Origin: CAVRCA01 sp963719345
GTDB taxonomy: Bacteria; Pseudomonadota; Alphaproteobacteria; Acetobacterales; Acetobacteraceae
Assembly (NCBI GenBank): GCA_963719345.1
Contig: CAVRCA010000007.1
Coordinates: 124,001-188,000, forward strand
Direction: 5' to 3'
DNA length: 64,000 bases
Position 1 is the stretch's first letter, and each line of letters opens with the position of its first letter. Below, in pieces: positions 27,875 to 36,413 of the stretch. A program made the position numbers and the translations under genes. The notes below the pieces were generated by a model. It was not told where the DNA came from and searched no databases. It was given only the letters and a program-made list of their open reading frames with translations.

Positions 27875-28620
27875 GCGGCCTCGGCCACCATGCCGGCGTA
27901 GCCCTTCGCCTCCAGCTCGTGCGCCAGCTCCGGCCCGCCGGATCGGACGATCCGTCCGGCGGCGAGGACGTGGACGCGGTCGGGCACGATATGCTCGAGC
28001 AGCCGCTGATAATGGGTGATGACGAGGGCGGAGAAGCCCGGCCCCCGCAAGGTATTCACTCCGTCGGCGACGATCTTCAACGCGTCGATGTCGAGCCCGC
28101 TGTCGGTCTCGTCGAGAATGGCGAGCTTCGGACGCAGCAGCGCCATCTGCAGCACCTCGTTGCGCTTCTTCTCGCCGCCGGAAAACCCGACATTGACGTT
28201 GCGCTTCAGCATGTCGTCCGGCATCGACAACCGCTTGGTTTCGGCGCGGGACAGCTTGAGGAACTGCACCGCGTCGAGCTCGCTCTCGCCGCGCGCCCGC
28301 CGCACCGCGTTCAGTGCCGTGCGCAGGAAGTTCGCGTTGCCGACGCCGGGCAGCTCCACCGGGTACTGGAACGCGAGGAACAGGCCGCTCGTGGCACGCT
28401 CCTCGGGCTCCATCGCCAGCAGGTCATGGCCGTCGAACGTCGCCGTTCCGCCGGTGACTGCGTAGCCTTCGCGACCAGCGAGCACGTAGGCCAACGTCGA
28501 TTTGCCGGAGCCATTCGGCCCCATGATGGCATGCACCTCGCCGGTGGGCACCGTCAGGTCGATGCCGCGCAAAATATCCTTGCCGTCGACCGTCGCCGAG
28601 AGATTGCGGATCTCCAGCAT
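27871..28620 (-). CDS. sufC: Fe-S cluster assembly ATPase SufC
   Basis: A 249-residue ABC-type ATPase without membrane segments. Walker A is MGPNGSGKSTLAYVLAG, the signature GFSGGEKKRNEVLQM and Walker B LAILDETDSGLDIDALK, all exact for SufC. It drives conformational change of the SufB-SufD scaffold. It starts directly behind sufB (one base between the genes) and overlaps sufD. Confidence 0.97.
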   Translation of the reverse strand: MLEIRNLSATVDGKDILRGIDLTVPTGEVHAIMGPNGSGKSTLAYVLAGREGYAVTGGTATFDGHDLLAMEPEERATSGLFLAFQYPVELPGVGNANFLRTALNAVRRARGESELDAVQFLKLSRAETKRLSMPDDMLKRNVNVGFSGGEKKRNEVLQMALLRPKLAILDETDSGLDIDALKIVADGVNTLRGPGFSALVITHYQRLLEHIVPDRVHVLAAGRIVRSGGPELAHELEAKGYAGMVAEAA

Positions 28621-28621
28621 C

Positions 28622-30109
28622 TCAGCCCACCGAGCCTTCCAGGCTCACCGCAAGCAGTTTTTGCGCCTCGACGGCAAACTCCATCGGCAGCTCCTTCAAT
28701 ACCTCCTTGCAGAACCCGTTGACGATCAGGTTCACCGCGTCCTCCTCCGACAGCCCGCGCTGACGGCAATAGAAAAGCTGGTCCTCGGCGATCTTCGAGG
28801 TGGTTGCCTCGTGCTCCACCCTGGCCGTCGGATTGCGGCTTTCGATGTAGGGCACGGTATGAGCGCCGCACCGATCGCCGATCAGCAGGCTGTCACATTG
28901 CGTGTGGTTCCGCGCACCGCGCGCCTGCGGCACGATGCGCACCAGCCCGCGATACGTGTTGTTCGACCGACCGGCACTGATCCCCTTCGAAACAATCGTG
29001 CTCCGCGTGTTGCGCCCGATATGGATCATCTTCGTGCCGGTATCGGCTTGCTGGCGGTTGGTCGTGACCGCGACCGAGTAGAATTCACCGACGCTGCCGT
29101 CGCCTTCCAGCACGCAGGACGGGTACTTCCAGGTAATCGCCGAGCCGGTTTCGACCTGGGTCCAGCTAATCTTGCTGCGCGCGCCGCGGCACGCACCTCG
29201 CTTGGTCACGAAGTTGTAGATGCCGCCACGGCCCTCGGCGTCGCCGGGATACCAGTTCTGCACCGTGCTGTATTTGATCTGCGCGTCGTCATGCGCGACC
29301 AGCTCGACGACCGCGGCGTGCAGCTGGTTTTCGTCGCGCTGCGGCGCCGTGCAGCCTTCGAGATAGCTGACGTAACTGCCGGCCTCGGCGATGATGAGAG
29401 TGCGCTCGAACTGGCCGGTGTTGCGCGCATTGATGCGGAAATAGGTGGACAGCTCCATCGGGCAGCGCACGCCCTTGGGAATGAACACGAAACTGCCGTC
29501 GGTGAACACCGCGCTGTTCAGCGCCGCGAAGAAATTGTCGCCCGTGGGCACCACGCTGCCGAGATATTTCTGCACCAGCTCGGGATGCTCGCGCACCGCC
29601 TCGCTGATCGGGCAGAAGATCACACCCGCCTTCTCCAACGTCTTGCGGAAGGTGGTCGCCACCGAGACGCTGTCGAACACCGCGTCGACCGCAATGTTGT
29701 TCTCGCCCACCCCTTCCCCGGGTTCGACGCCGGCGAGGATCGCACGCTCCTTCAGCGGGATACCGAGTTTTTCGTACATCTTCAGCAGTTCGGGATCGAC
29801 CTCGTCGAGGCTTTTCGGGCCAGCCTTCTGCTTCGGCGCCGCGTAATAGTGGATGTCCTGGTAGTCGATGGGCGCGTGGTCGACGCGCGCCCAATGCGGC
29901 TCGGTCATCGCCTGCCACGCGGCGAACGCACGCAGGCGCCATTCCAGCAGCCAGGCGGGCTCCTCCTTGCGCGACGAGATCAGCCGAATGGTGTCCTCGT
30001 TCAGTCCCTTCGGCGCGAGGTCCATCTCGATGTCGGTTTCGAAACCCCACTTGTAGCCCGCCTCAGTCACCGACTGGACGGCGTCGAGGGTTTCGCTCAC
30101 GGCTGGCAT
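28622..30109 (-). CDS. sufB: Fe-S cluster assembly scaffold SufB
   Basis: A 495-residue SufB. It shows YKWGFETDIEMDLAPKGLNE, YYAAPKQK, GVIFCPISEAVREHPELVQK, LEGCTAPQRDENQLHAAVVE and the C-terminal RVEHEATTSKIAEDQLFYCR. The ATG at 30109 matches the family; 31 additional codons up to 30202 are shadow of the regulator gene. SufB is the main scaffold on which the nascent cluster forms. It is the first structural gene, 13 bases after the Rrf2 regulator stop, followed by sufC-D-S-U-T-A. Confidence 0.96.
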   Translation of the reverse strand: MPAVSETLDAVQSVTEAGYKWGFETDIEMDLAPKGLNEDTIRLISSRKEEPAWLLEWRLRAFAAWQAMTEPHWARVDHAPIDYQDIHYYAAPKQKAGPKSLDEVDPELLKMYEKLGIPLKERAILAGVEPGEGVGENNIAVDAVFDSVSVATTFRKTLEKAGVIFCPISEAVREHPELVQKYLGSVVPTGDNFFAALNSAVFTDGSFVFIPKGVRCPMELSTYFRINARNTGQFERTLIIAEAGSYVSYLEGCTAPQRDENQLHAAVVELVAHDDAQIKYSTVQNWYPGDAEGRGGIYNFVTKRGACRGARSKISWTQVETGSAITWKYPSCVLEGDGSVGEFYSVAVTTNRQQADTGTKMIHIGRNTRSTIVSKGISAGRSNNTYRGLVRIVPQARGARNHTQCDSLLIGDRCGAHTVPYIESRNPTARVEHEATTSKIAEDQLFYCRQRGLSEEDAVNLIVNGFCKEVLKELPMEFAVEAQKLLAVSLEGSVG

Positions 30110-30122
30110 GTTCGGCAGGATC

Positions 30123-30581
30123 CTATTCGGCTGCAGGCAAGGAAGGACGCGGCGTCGGCGACCAGATCGCGCGTGGCACCGAAGCCTCGTGCATGTCGGC
30201 AAGGGTAATTGCGGACAACGCTTGCTGAATGGCTTCGTTCACCGGGTCCCATCGCCCGCGCATCGGGCAAAGATCCTGGCACTCGCACCCGGTGGTTGCC
30301 CCATCGACGCAGGCGGTCAGCGCGATCGGTCCGTCGACCGCCGCGATCACGTCGGAAATCGGGATGTGCGCCAGTGGCCGCGTGAGACGGTAGCCGCCCC
30401 GCGCGCCGCGCTGGGAGGCGACGAGGCCGCTGCCGGCGAGCGCCTTCAGGACCTTGGCGACGGTGGGCTCAGGGATCCCGGTGCTGGCGGCGATGCCGGG
30501 CGAGGTCTGCACCGCGTCGCCGCCGGACAGGCGGACGAGCACGACCACGGCATAATCGGTCAGCTTCGAAAGCCGCAACAT
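30123..30581 (-). CDS. Rrf2-family SUF operon regulator (IscR/SufR-like)
   Basis: A 152-residue Rrf2 winged-helix protein. It starts MLRLSKLTDYAVVVLVRL, followed by the recognition helix region ASTGIPEPTVAKVLKALAGS and wing SQRGARGGYRL. A cysteine cluster, ACVDGATTGCECQDLCPMRG, can hold an Fe-S cluster in this family. By analogy with IscR and the alphaproteobacterial SUF regulators, it senses Fe-S status and represses the operon it heads when clusters are plentiful. A perfect 17-base palindrome lies 20 bases upstream of its start. Confidence 0.93.
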   Translation of the reverse strand: MLRLSKLTDYAVVVLVRLSGGDAVQTSPGIAASTGIPEPTVAKVLKALAGSGLVASQRGARGGYRLTRPLAHIPISDVIAAVDGPIALTACVDGATTGCECQDLCPMRGRWDPVNEAIQQALSAITLADMHEASVPRAIWSPTPRPSLPAAE

Positions 30582-30596
30582 GACCCACAGATCCCG

Positions 30597-30618
30597 GTAT
30601 TAGGACCACGGTGGTCCT
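30597..30618 (-). promoter_or_regulatory. Palindromic operator overlapping the predicted suf promoter
   Basis: AGGACCACGGTGGTCCT at 30602-30618 is a perfect 8+1+8 inverted repeat, and weaker symmetry extends outside it (TCCCGG on one side, CCGGGA on the other). Read in the suf direction, TAATAC (30597-30602), a good -10-like hexamer, follows immediately, so the palindrome would sit in the -35/-10 spacer. This is the expected place for repression by the Rrf2 protein encoded next. The palindrome is direct; promoter and operator roles are inference. Confidence 0.68.
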
Positions 30619-30685
30619 GTTTCCGGGAGATGGGACATCGGCGCAACCGAGTCAAGGGCGATCGAGGGTCGGAAACGGCGAATGA

Positions 30686-31897
30686 TTACGCCCCCAGCGC
30701 CTCGCCGAACGGCACCCAGGCGTGCCCGTCAAAGCGCACCAGCCGCAGCTTCTTGATACCCGAAAAGTCTCCCGGCTTGACGTTGAACCGCACGCCAGGC
30801 TGAAACATGGGCGGCGCGTAATCGATGTTCCAGGCCCGGTCGATGATGTTCTCGCGCGAGAGATCGTCGCCGCAGGCGCGGAGCACCTGCTCGAGGCACT
30901 GCGCCTGCGAGTAGCCGTAGACGACGCTGACGTCCTTCAGATCGGCGTCCGGATAGTATTTGGCGAGGAACGCGCGCCAGTCTTTGAACGCCTGGTCGCC
31001 CTCCCATTGCGGGTCTGTCGGGTCCTTCATGTAGGCCGTGGTGACCAGGCCGACCGACTTCTCGACCCCAGCGGGCACCAGCGCCGTCGCCACCGAGGAG
31101 GCCGGATTGGACACGATGAACAGCGGCTTCCAGCCGACGTCGTAGACCTTGCGGATGGTCATCGCCGAGAATTTGGGGATGCCCGCGAAGAAGAAGACAT
31201 CCGCCCCGGACCCCTGCGAGCTGAGCACCTGGCTGTCGGTGGTCGGATCGGTGGTCTCGTAGCTGGTCGCGGACACGATGGCCTGGGCCGCCTGGTCGCC
31301 AAAACCGTCGCGCATTCCCTTCATCAGGTCGCGGCCGGAATCGTCGTTCTGGTAGAGGACGGCGACCTTGGCGCCCGGCTTCGCCTGCTGGATGAACTTG
31401 GCATAGACCCGGCCCTCGAGCTGGTAACTCGGTTGCCAGCCGATCACGTAGGGGAAGTGGTCGTGATCGAAGAACTGGGTGGCACCGGAGGCGACGAACA
31501 CGTCCGGCACCTTCTTGTCGTTGAGGTATTTCCGCGTCGACATGCCGGTCGGCGTGCCGAGCTGGGCGAACATGAACGCCACCTTCTCCTGCTCGACCAG
31601 CTTGCGGGTCTGCTCTACCGTCTTGGGCGGCGTATAGCTGTCGTCGAGCTGGAGCAGGTTGATCTTGCGGCCGTTGATGCCGCCCTGGTCGTTGAGCATA
31701 CGAAAGTAGGCGGCGTTGGTTCGGCCGATCGAGGCATAGGCCGAGGCCGGTCCGCTGAACGGCATGGTCGAGCCGATGAGGATCTCGGCGTCGGTCACGC
31801 CAGGAGCATACTTCTTTTCGGCTCGGGCTCGACCTGGGCCGGCAGCAACCGCCGTCAGCCCAAGCGCCACGGCGCCGCGCCTCGTGAGTGCGACCAT
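30686..31897 (-). CDS. ABC transporter periplasmic substrate-binding protein (branched-chain amino acid type)
   Basis: A 403-residue periplasmic binding protein of the LivJ-like (Peripla_BP_6) family. The signal peptide has twin arginines (LTRRGAVALGLTAVAAGPGR) and cleavage after RARA, suggesting Tat or Sec export. The mature protein begins with the family pattern GVTDAEILIGSTMPFSGPAS, then INGRKINLLQLDDSYTPPK and a Ca-type substrate domain with YQNDDSGRDLMKGMRDGF. No permease or ATPase genes accompany it, so it is an orphan here. Ligands of relatives include amino acids, amides and aromatic acids. It is divergent from the SDR gene at 32049. Confidence 0.92.
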   Translation of the reverse strand: MVALTRRGAVALGLTAVAAGPGRARAEKKYAPGVTDAEILIGSTMPFSGPASAYASIGRTNAAYFRMLNDQGGINGRKINLLQLDDSYTPPKTVEQTRKLVEQEKVAFMFAQLGTPTGMSTRKYLNDKKVPDVFVASGATQFFDHDHFPYVIGWQPSYQLEGRVYAKFIQQAKPGAKVAVLYQNDDSGRDLMKGMRDGFGDQAAQAIVSATSYETTDPTTDSQVLSSQGSGADVFFFAGIPKFSAMTIRKVYDVGWKPLFIVSNPASSVATALVPAGVEKSVGLVTTAYMKDPTDPQWEGDQAFKDWRAFLAKYYPDADLKDVSVVYGYSQAQCLEQVLRACGDDLSRENIIDRAWNIDYAPPMFQPGVRFNVKPGDFSGIKKLRLVRFDGHAWVPFGEALGA

Positions 31898-32048
31898 TGC
31901 ATGCTCCCTGTGCAGGTGACGCCGTGTCTTCGGCGCCTTGCCGGCATGGTAGCTTCCGCGCGATCAGCCGCAAGCGGAACCGGCGCGGGGTTCACAAGCC
32001 GGGCCACCCCGCCTAGGGTCAATTGCTGAACGAAAGAGGAAACCCTGC

Positions 32049-32960
32049 ATGCCCATGCTGGAAGGCAAGGTCGCCGTCGTTACCGGTTCGGGCGGCGGCA
32101 TCGGACGCGAGATCGCCATCATGATGGCGGGTGAAGGGGCCAAGATCATCATCAACGACGTCGGGGCTTCGCTCTCGGGCGAGGGCGGCTCGGCGACGCC
32201 GGCCCAGCAGACCAAGCAGCTCATCGAGCAGCGGGGCGGCCAGGCCGAGATCAATACCGACAGCGTCTCCGAATGGGGCTCGGCGCAAAAAATCATCCAG
32301 GCGGCGATGGACCATTTCGGCCGCATCGACGTTGTGGTCAACAATGCCGGCATCCTGCGCGACGTGATCTTCCACAAGATGACGCCGGAGGACTGGCTGG
32401 CCGTTATCGGGGTCCACCTCAACGGCAGCTTCTTCACCAGTCGCGCCGCCGCCGAGCATTTCCGCAAGCAGGAGAGCGGCGCCTTCGTGCACATTACCAG
32501 CACGTCCGGGCTGATCGGCAATTTCGGCCAGGCCAACTATGCCGCCGCCAAGCTCGGCATCACCGCGCTGTCGAAGTCGATCGCGCTCGACATGAAGCGC
32601 TACAACGTGCGCTCCAACTGCATCGCCCCGTTCGCCTGGAGCCGGATGACCAGCTCGATCCCGGTGAACACGCCCGAGCAGCAGGCGCGCATCGCGAAAA
32701 TCCAGCAGATGACGCCGGATAAGAACGCCCCGGTTGCGGTGTTCCTCGCCTCCGACGCCGCCAAGGACGTGTCGGGCCAGGTGTTCGGCACCCGGCACAA
32801 CGAGATCTACCTGTTCAGCTCACCCAAGCCGATCCGCAGCGTGCACCGCAGCGAGGGCTGGACACCCGAGCTGGTGGCCGAGCACATGCTGCCGGCCATG
32901 CAGGCTTCGTTCATGCCGCTTGATCGCAGCGGCGACGTGTTCGGCTGGGACCCCATCTGA
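32049..32960 (+). CDS. SDR family NAD(P)-dependent oxidoreductase
   Basis: A 303-residue short-chain dehydrogenase. The cofactor motif is VVTGSGGGIGREIA, the strand RIDVVVNNAGILRD, the catalytic Ser in HITSTSGLIGNFGQ and the Tyr-Lys pair NYAAAKLGI. It is longer than classical SDRs by about 50 C-terminal residues, resembling the dehydrogenase module of multifunctional 3-hydroxyacyl-CoA enzymes. Its neighbours are MaoC, acyl-CoA dehydrogenase and CaiB proteins, so 3-hydroxyacyl-CoA oxidation is plausible. The start ATG follows AAAGAGGAAACC at good distance. Confidence 0.92.
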   Translation: MPMLEGKVAVVTGSGGGIGREIAIMMAGEGAKIIINDVGASLSGEGGSATPAQQTKQLIEQRGGQAEINTDSVSEWGSAQKIIQAAMDHFGRIDVVVNNAGILRDVIFHKMTPEDWLAVIGVHLNGSFFTSRAAAEHFRKQESGAFVHITSTSGLIGNFGQANYAAAKLGITALSKSIALDMKRYNVRSNCIAPFAWSRMTSSIPVNTPEQQARIAKIQQMTPDKNAPVAVFLASDAAKDVSGQVFGTRHNEIYLFSSPKPIRSVHRSEGWTPELVAEHMLPAMQASFMPLDRSGDVFGWDPI

Positions 32961-32987
32961 GGTGCGGCCACGCGAGGAGGTCCGGCA

Positions 32988-33410
32988 ATGAGCGACGAAG
33001 AAGAGATCATGCCGCCGGTCATCCCGCACCTCGTGGTGTCCGATGCCAACGCGGCGATCGCATTCTACAAGCGAGCCTTCGACGCCGAGGAATCGTTCCG
33101 GGTCGGCGCCGCGGACGGCAAGCGCCTGCTGCACGCCTCGCTGAGGCTGAACGGCGGCGTCGTGATGCTGACCGACGATTTTCCGGAGCAGAACGGGGGC
33201 CAGACGCGTGCCCCCGGGCCGGGCGGCGGCACCCCGGTGACGATCCACCTCGAGGTGCCGAACTCGGACGCGGCCTTCGAGCAGGCGGTTGCGGCGGGCG
33301 CTACCGTGACGATGCCGCTGGAAAACCAGTTCTGGGGTCAGCGCTACGGCAGAGTGCGCGACCCGTTCGGCCATGAATGGTCGATCGGCGGCCCGGCCCG
33401 GCCGGCGTAG
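32988..33410 (+). CDS. VOC (glyoxalase/PhnB-like) family protein
   Basis: A 140-residue vicinal-oxygen-chelate protein of the PhnB type. It begins after GAGGAGG with an acidic lead, then HLVVSDANAAIAFYKRAF, LRLNGGVVMLTDDFPEQ and the C-terminal RVRDPFGHEWSIGGPARPA. PhnB-like proteins are small, single-domain and usually of unknown substrate. It follows the SDR gene by 27 bases on the same strand and probably shares its transcript. It is convergent with the MaoC gene. Confidence 0.9.
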   Translation: MSDEEEIMPPVIPHLVVSDANAAIAFYKRAFDAEESFRVGAADGKRLLHASLRLNGGVVMLTDDFPEQNGGQTRAPGPGGGTPVTIHLEVPNSDAAFEQAVAAGATVTMPLENQFWGQRYGRVRDPFGHEWSIGGPARPA

Positions 33411-33428
33411 CGTTCGCTTCCGCCGCCG

Positions 33429-33947
33429 TTAGTACTCCGCCCGGTCGTCCACCGCATGGCCGCGCTTGGGTACCAGAACGGTGCGCTCGAAGCTCATGAA
33501 CACGGTGCCGTCGGCCTTCTTCCCGATCGTGCGGACGGTGACCACGCCTTGCGTCGGCCGCTTCGCCGATTCGCGCACCGCCAGCACTTCGGACTCCGCA
33601 TAGACCGTGTCGCCGACGAAAACCGGCGCGGGCATCCGGATATCGGTCCACCCGAGATTGCCGATCGCCTTCTGGCTGACGTCCGAGACGCTCATGCCGG
33701 AGACGATGGACAGCGTCAGGCACGAATTGACCAGCGGCCGGCCAAACTCGGATTTTTCTGCATAGGCCGCGTCGAAGTGCAGCGGATGCTGGTTCATCGT
33801 GAGCAGCGTAAACCAGGTGTTGTCAGCCTCGCTGATGGTGCGGCCCGGCCGATGCTCGTAGACGTCGCCGACCGTAAAGTCTTCGTAGTAGCGCCCGTAG
33901 CTCTCGCGATACCGGCGCGGCCCGACTTCCTTGGCTATCCCGACCAT
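33429..33947 (-). CDS. MaoC-family (hotdog fold) acyl-CoA dehydratase
   Basis: A 172-residue hotdog-fold protein. It has YYEDFTVGDVYEHRPGRTIS, the hydratase-like SEADNTWFTLLTMNQHPLHF with the catalytic Asp and His, and FGRPLVNSCLTLSIVSGMSV. The overall pattern is closest to the methylmalyl/mesaconyl-CoA dehydratase-like MaoC group, which hydrates or dehydrates branched acyl-CoA. The start ATG 33947 gives MVGIAKEVGPRRYRESYGRY. It is on the minus strand between two plus-strand groups and divergent from the acyl-CoA dehydrogenase, with 114 bases between starts. Confidence 0.9.
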   Translation of the reverse strand: MVGIAKEVGPRRYRESYGRYYEDFTVGDVYEHRPGRTISEADNTWFTLLTMNQHPLHFDAAYAEKSEFGRPLVNSCLTLSIVSGMSVSDVSQKAIGNLGWTDIRMPAPVFVGDTVYAESEVLAVRESAKRPTQGVVTVRTIGKKADGTVFMSFERTVLVPKRGHAVDDRAEY

Positions 33948-34061
33948 GCTCGCCTCGTCGGCTGGCAGCTAGCCGTGCGAGAGGCGCGGGGTCAAGCGGT
34001 GGCTTGACGGGCCAAGGCGGGTCGTGAACCCTCGCCTTTCCTCCAAAACCTCCGGGCAAAC

Positions 34062-35225
34062 ATGATGGTCGACGTGGTGCAGGACGAAGGCCAGGACACG
34101 CCGATCCTCGACAGCGTCGCGCGCTTCCTCGACCGCGACGTGAAGCCGTATGTGCATGCGCTGGAGCACGACGACGTCTACCCCGAGGAGATCGTCGAGC
34201 GGATGAAGGAGCTCGGCCTGTTCGGCGCGGTGATCCGGCCGGAATACGGCGGCCTCGGCCTGTCCTGCCGCACCTATGCCAAGATCGTCGAGCGCGTATC
34301 GACCGTGTGGATGTCGCTGTCCGGGATCTTCAACTCGCACCTGATCATGGCGTCGGCCGTGCAGCGCTTCGGCACCGAGGCGCAGCGACGGGAGTTCCTG
34401 CCGCGCTTCGCCTCGGGCGCGCTGCGCGGTGGCTTGGCCCTGACCGAGCCCGACTGCGGCACCGACCTGCAGGCGATCCGCACCACCGCTCGGCGCGACG
34501 GCGACCACTACTTGATCAATGGCGTAAAAACCTGGATCTCCAACGGCATCCACGGGCAGTGTTTTGCGCTGTTGGTCAAGACCGACCCCCATGCCGAACC
34601 CCGCCATCGCGGCACCAGTCTTTTCATTGCCGAGAAAGGCCCGGGTTTCACCGTGGGCCGCAAGCTGGAAAAACTCGGCTACAAGGGCATCGACTCGGCC
34701 GAACTCGTGTTCGAGGACTACGCCGTTCCGGCTGACCGGCTGATCGGCGGCAAGGAGGGGCTTGGCCTGAAGCACGCGCTCGGCGGCCTTGAGCTTGGGC
34801 GCATCAACGTTGCCGCCCGCGGCGTCGGCGTGGCGCAGGCGGCGCTCGACGAAGCCACGCGTTACAGCCAGATGCGAAAGACGTTCGGAAAACCGATCTG
34901 CCAGCATCAGGCGATCCAGATCAAGCTCGCCGACATGGTGACGCAGGTGACGGCAGCGCGGCTGCTGGTGGACGCCGCGGCGCGCGCCTACGACGCCGGC
35001 GAGCGCTGCGACATGGAGGCCGGGATGGCGAAACTGTTCGCTACCGAAGCGGCGGTGAACGTCAGCCTGGAGTTGATGCGCATCCACGGCGGCTATGGCT
35101 ACTCGACCGAGTTCACCGTCGAGCGCCTGTACCGCGACGCGCCGCTTCTGGTGATCGGCGAGGGCACCAACGAGTTGCAGCGCCTCATCATCGCCCGCCA
35201 TCTGATCGAGCGAAATCCGGTCTGA
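34062..35225 (+). CDS. Acyl-CoA dehydrogenase
   Basis: A 387-residue acyl-CoA dehydrogenase with all domains intact. It contains LGLFGAVIRPEYGGLGLSCR, GGLALTEPDCGTDLQAIRTT, YLINGVKTWISNGIHGQCFA and TFGKPICQHQAIQIKLADMV. The C-terminal region is IHGGYGYSTEFTVERLYRDA followed by GEGTNELQRLIIARHL, with the Glu at the catalytic-base-associated position. Two consecutive ATGs occur at 34062/34065 after CTCCAAAACCTCCGG, so the exact start is uncertain by one codon. It is followed after two bases by a CaiB-type CoA-transferase and is probably co-transcribed with it. The pair would activate and desaturate an organic acid. Confidence 0.93.
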   Translation: MMVDVVQDEGQDTPILDSVARFLDRDVKPYVHALEHDDVYPEEIVERMKELGLFGAVIRPEYGGLGLSCRTYAKIVERVSTVWMSLSGIFNSHLIMASAVQRFGTEAQRREFLPRFASGALRGGLALTEPDCGTDLQAIRTTARRDGDHYLINGVKTWISNGIHGQCFALLVKTDPHAEPRHRGTSLFIAEKGPGFTVGRKLEKLGYKGIDSAELVFEDYAVPADRLIGGKEGLGLKHALGGLELGRINVAARGVGVAQAALDEATRYSQMRKTFGKPICQHQAIQIKLADMVTQVTAARLLVDAAARAYDAGERCDMEAGMAKLFATEAAVNVSLELMRIHGGYGYSTEFTVERLYRDAPLLVIGEGTNELQRLIIARHLIERNPV

Positions 35226-35227
35226 CC

Positions 35228-36412
35228 ATGGCGCTTCTGTCTGGGCTTCGCGTGATCGCTGTCGAGCAGTACGGTGCCGGTCCGTACGGCTCCATGCAGC
35301 TCGCCGATCTCGGCGCCGAGGTGATCAAGATCGAGAACCCGAGCGAGGGCGGCGACATGGCGCGCGGGGTCGGCCCCTTCTTCACCGCCGACGGGGACAG
35401 CCTGTTTTTCCAGAGCTTCAATCGTAACAAGCGAAGCGTGACGCTCGACCTGAAAAAGCCGGGGGCGCAAGAGGTGCTGCACGCGCTGGTTCGCCGCGCC
35501 GACGCTCTGATGGACAATCTGCGCGGCGATCTGCCCGAAAGGCTCGGACTCACCCATGCGGCGCTGGCGCCCGTCAACGCCAAGCTGGTCTGCGCCCATC
35601 TCTCCGCCTACGGCCGCTCCGGCTCGCGCGCGGCGTGGCCGGGCTACGACTACCTGATGCAGGCAGAGGCCGGTTATCTGTCGGTCACCGGTGAGCCGGA
35701 CGGGCCTCCGGCGCGGATGGGGTTGTCGCTTGTCGACCTGATGACGGGCCTGTTCGCCGCCTTCGCGCTGGTCTCTGGGGTGATGCAGGCGAAGGCGACC
35801 GGCGTCGGGCGCGACGTCGACGTGAACCTCTTCGACACCGCGTTGCAGAACCTCAATTATCTTGGCACCTGGTTCCTCAACAACGGCCATGTGCAAGGGC
35901 GCGAGCCCCGCTCCGGCCATCCGTCCCTGGTGCCGAGCCAGCTCTACCGCACCAGCGACGGTTTTCTGTTCATCATGTGCAACAAGGAAAAGTTCTGGCC
36001 GGCGTTGTGCGAGCGGATCGGCCATCCCGAATGGGCCGATGATCCGCGCTTTCGCAGCTTTCGCGACCGACTGGCCAATCGCGAGACCGTCAACGAAATG
36101 CTGGACGCCGCACTGAGCGAGCGCACGACGGCGGAATGGCTGGCGCATTTCGCCGGTCAGGTGCCCGCCGCGCCGGTGAACGATCTGCGCGCCGCATTGG
36201 AAAACCCGTTTGCGCTGGAGCGCGGCCGGCTTTGGCAGTATGAGCGTGCCGATGCGGAGCCGGTTGCGATGATCGCCACGCCCGTGCTTGCTGGCGAGGT
36301 CACGCCGCGCCGGGCAGCGCCCGCTTTGGGCGCCGACACCGATGCCGTCCTGCGGGAGTGCGGCTTCTCGGACGTCGACGTCGAGCGCCTTCGCGCCGAA
36401 AAGGTCATTTGA
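35228..36412 (+). CDS. CaiB/BaiF (class III) CoA-transferase
   Basis: A 394-residue family III CoA-transferase. It opens LSGLRVIAVEQYGAGPYGSM, then LADLGAEVIKIENPSEGGD, FNRNKRSVTLDLKKPGAQEV, and the catalytic-Asp region GPPARMGLSLVDLMTGLFAA. These enzymes move CoA between carboxylic acids such as succinate/formate and a substrate acid. It is between acyl-CoA dehydrogenase (two bases upstream) and a radical SAM gene (one base downstream), so three genes appear translationally coupled. The donor and acceptor acids are unknown. Confidence 0.93.
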   Translation: MALLSGLRVIAVEQYGAGPYGSMQLADLGAEVIKIENPSEGGDMARGVGPFFTADGDSLFFQSFNRNKRSVTLDLKKPGAQEVLHALVRRADALMDNLRGDLPERLGLTHAALAPVNAKLVCAHLSAYGRSGSRAAWPGYDYLMQAEAGYLSVTGEPDGPPARMGLSLVDLMTGLFAAFALVSGVMQAKATGVGRDVDVNLFDTALQNLNYLGTWFLNNGHVQGREPRSGHPSLVPSQLYRTSDGFLFIMCNKEKFWPALCERIGHPEWADDPRFRSFRDRLANRETVNEMLDAALSERTTAEWLAHFAGQVPAAPVNDLRAALENPFALERGRLWQYERADAEPVAMIATPVLAGEVTPRRAAPALGADTDAVLRECGFSDVDVERLRAEKVI

Positions 36413-36413
36413 C

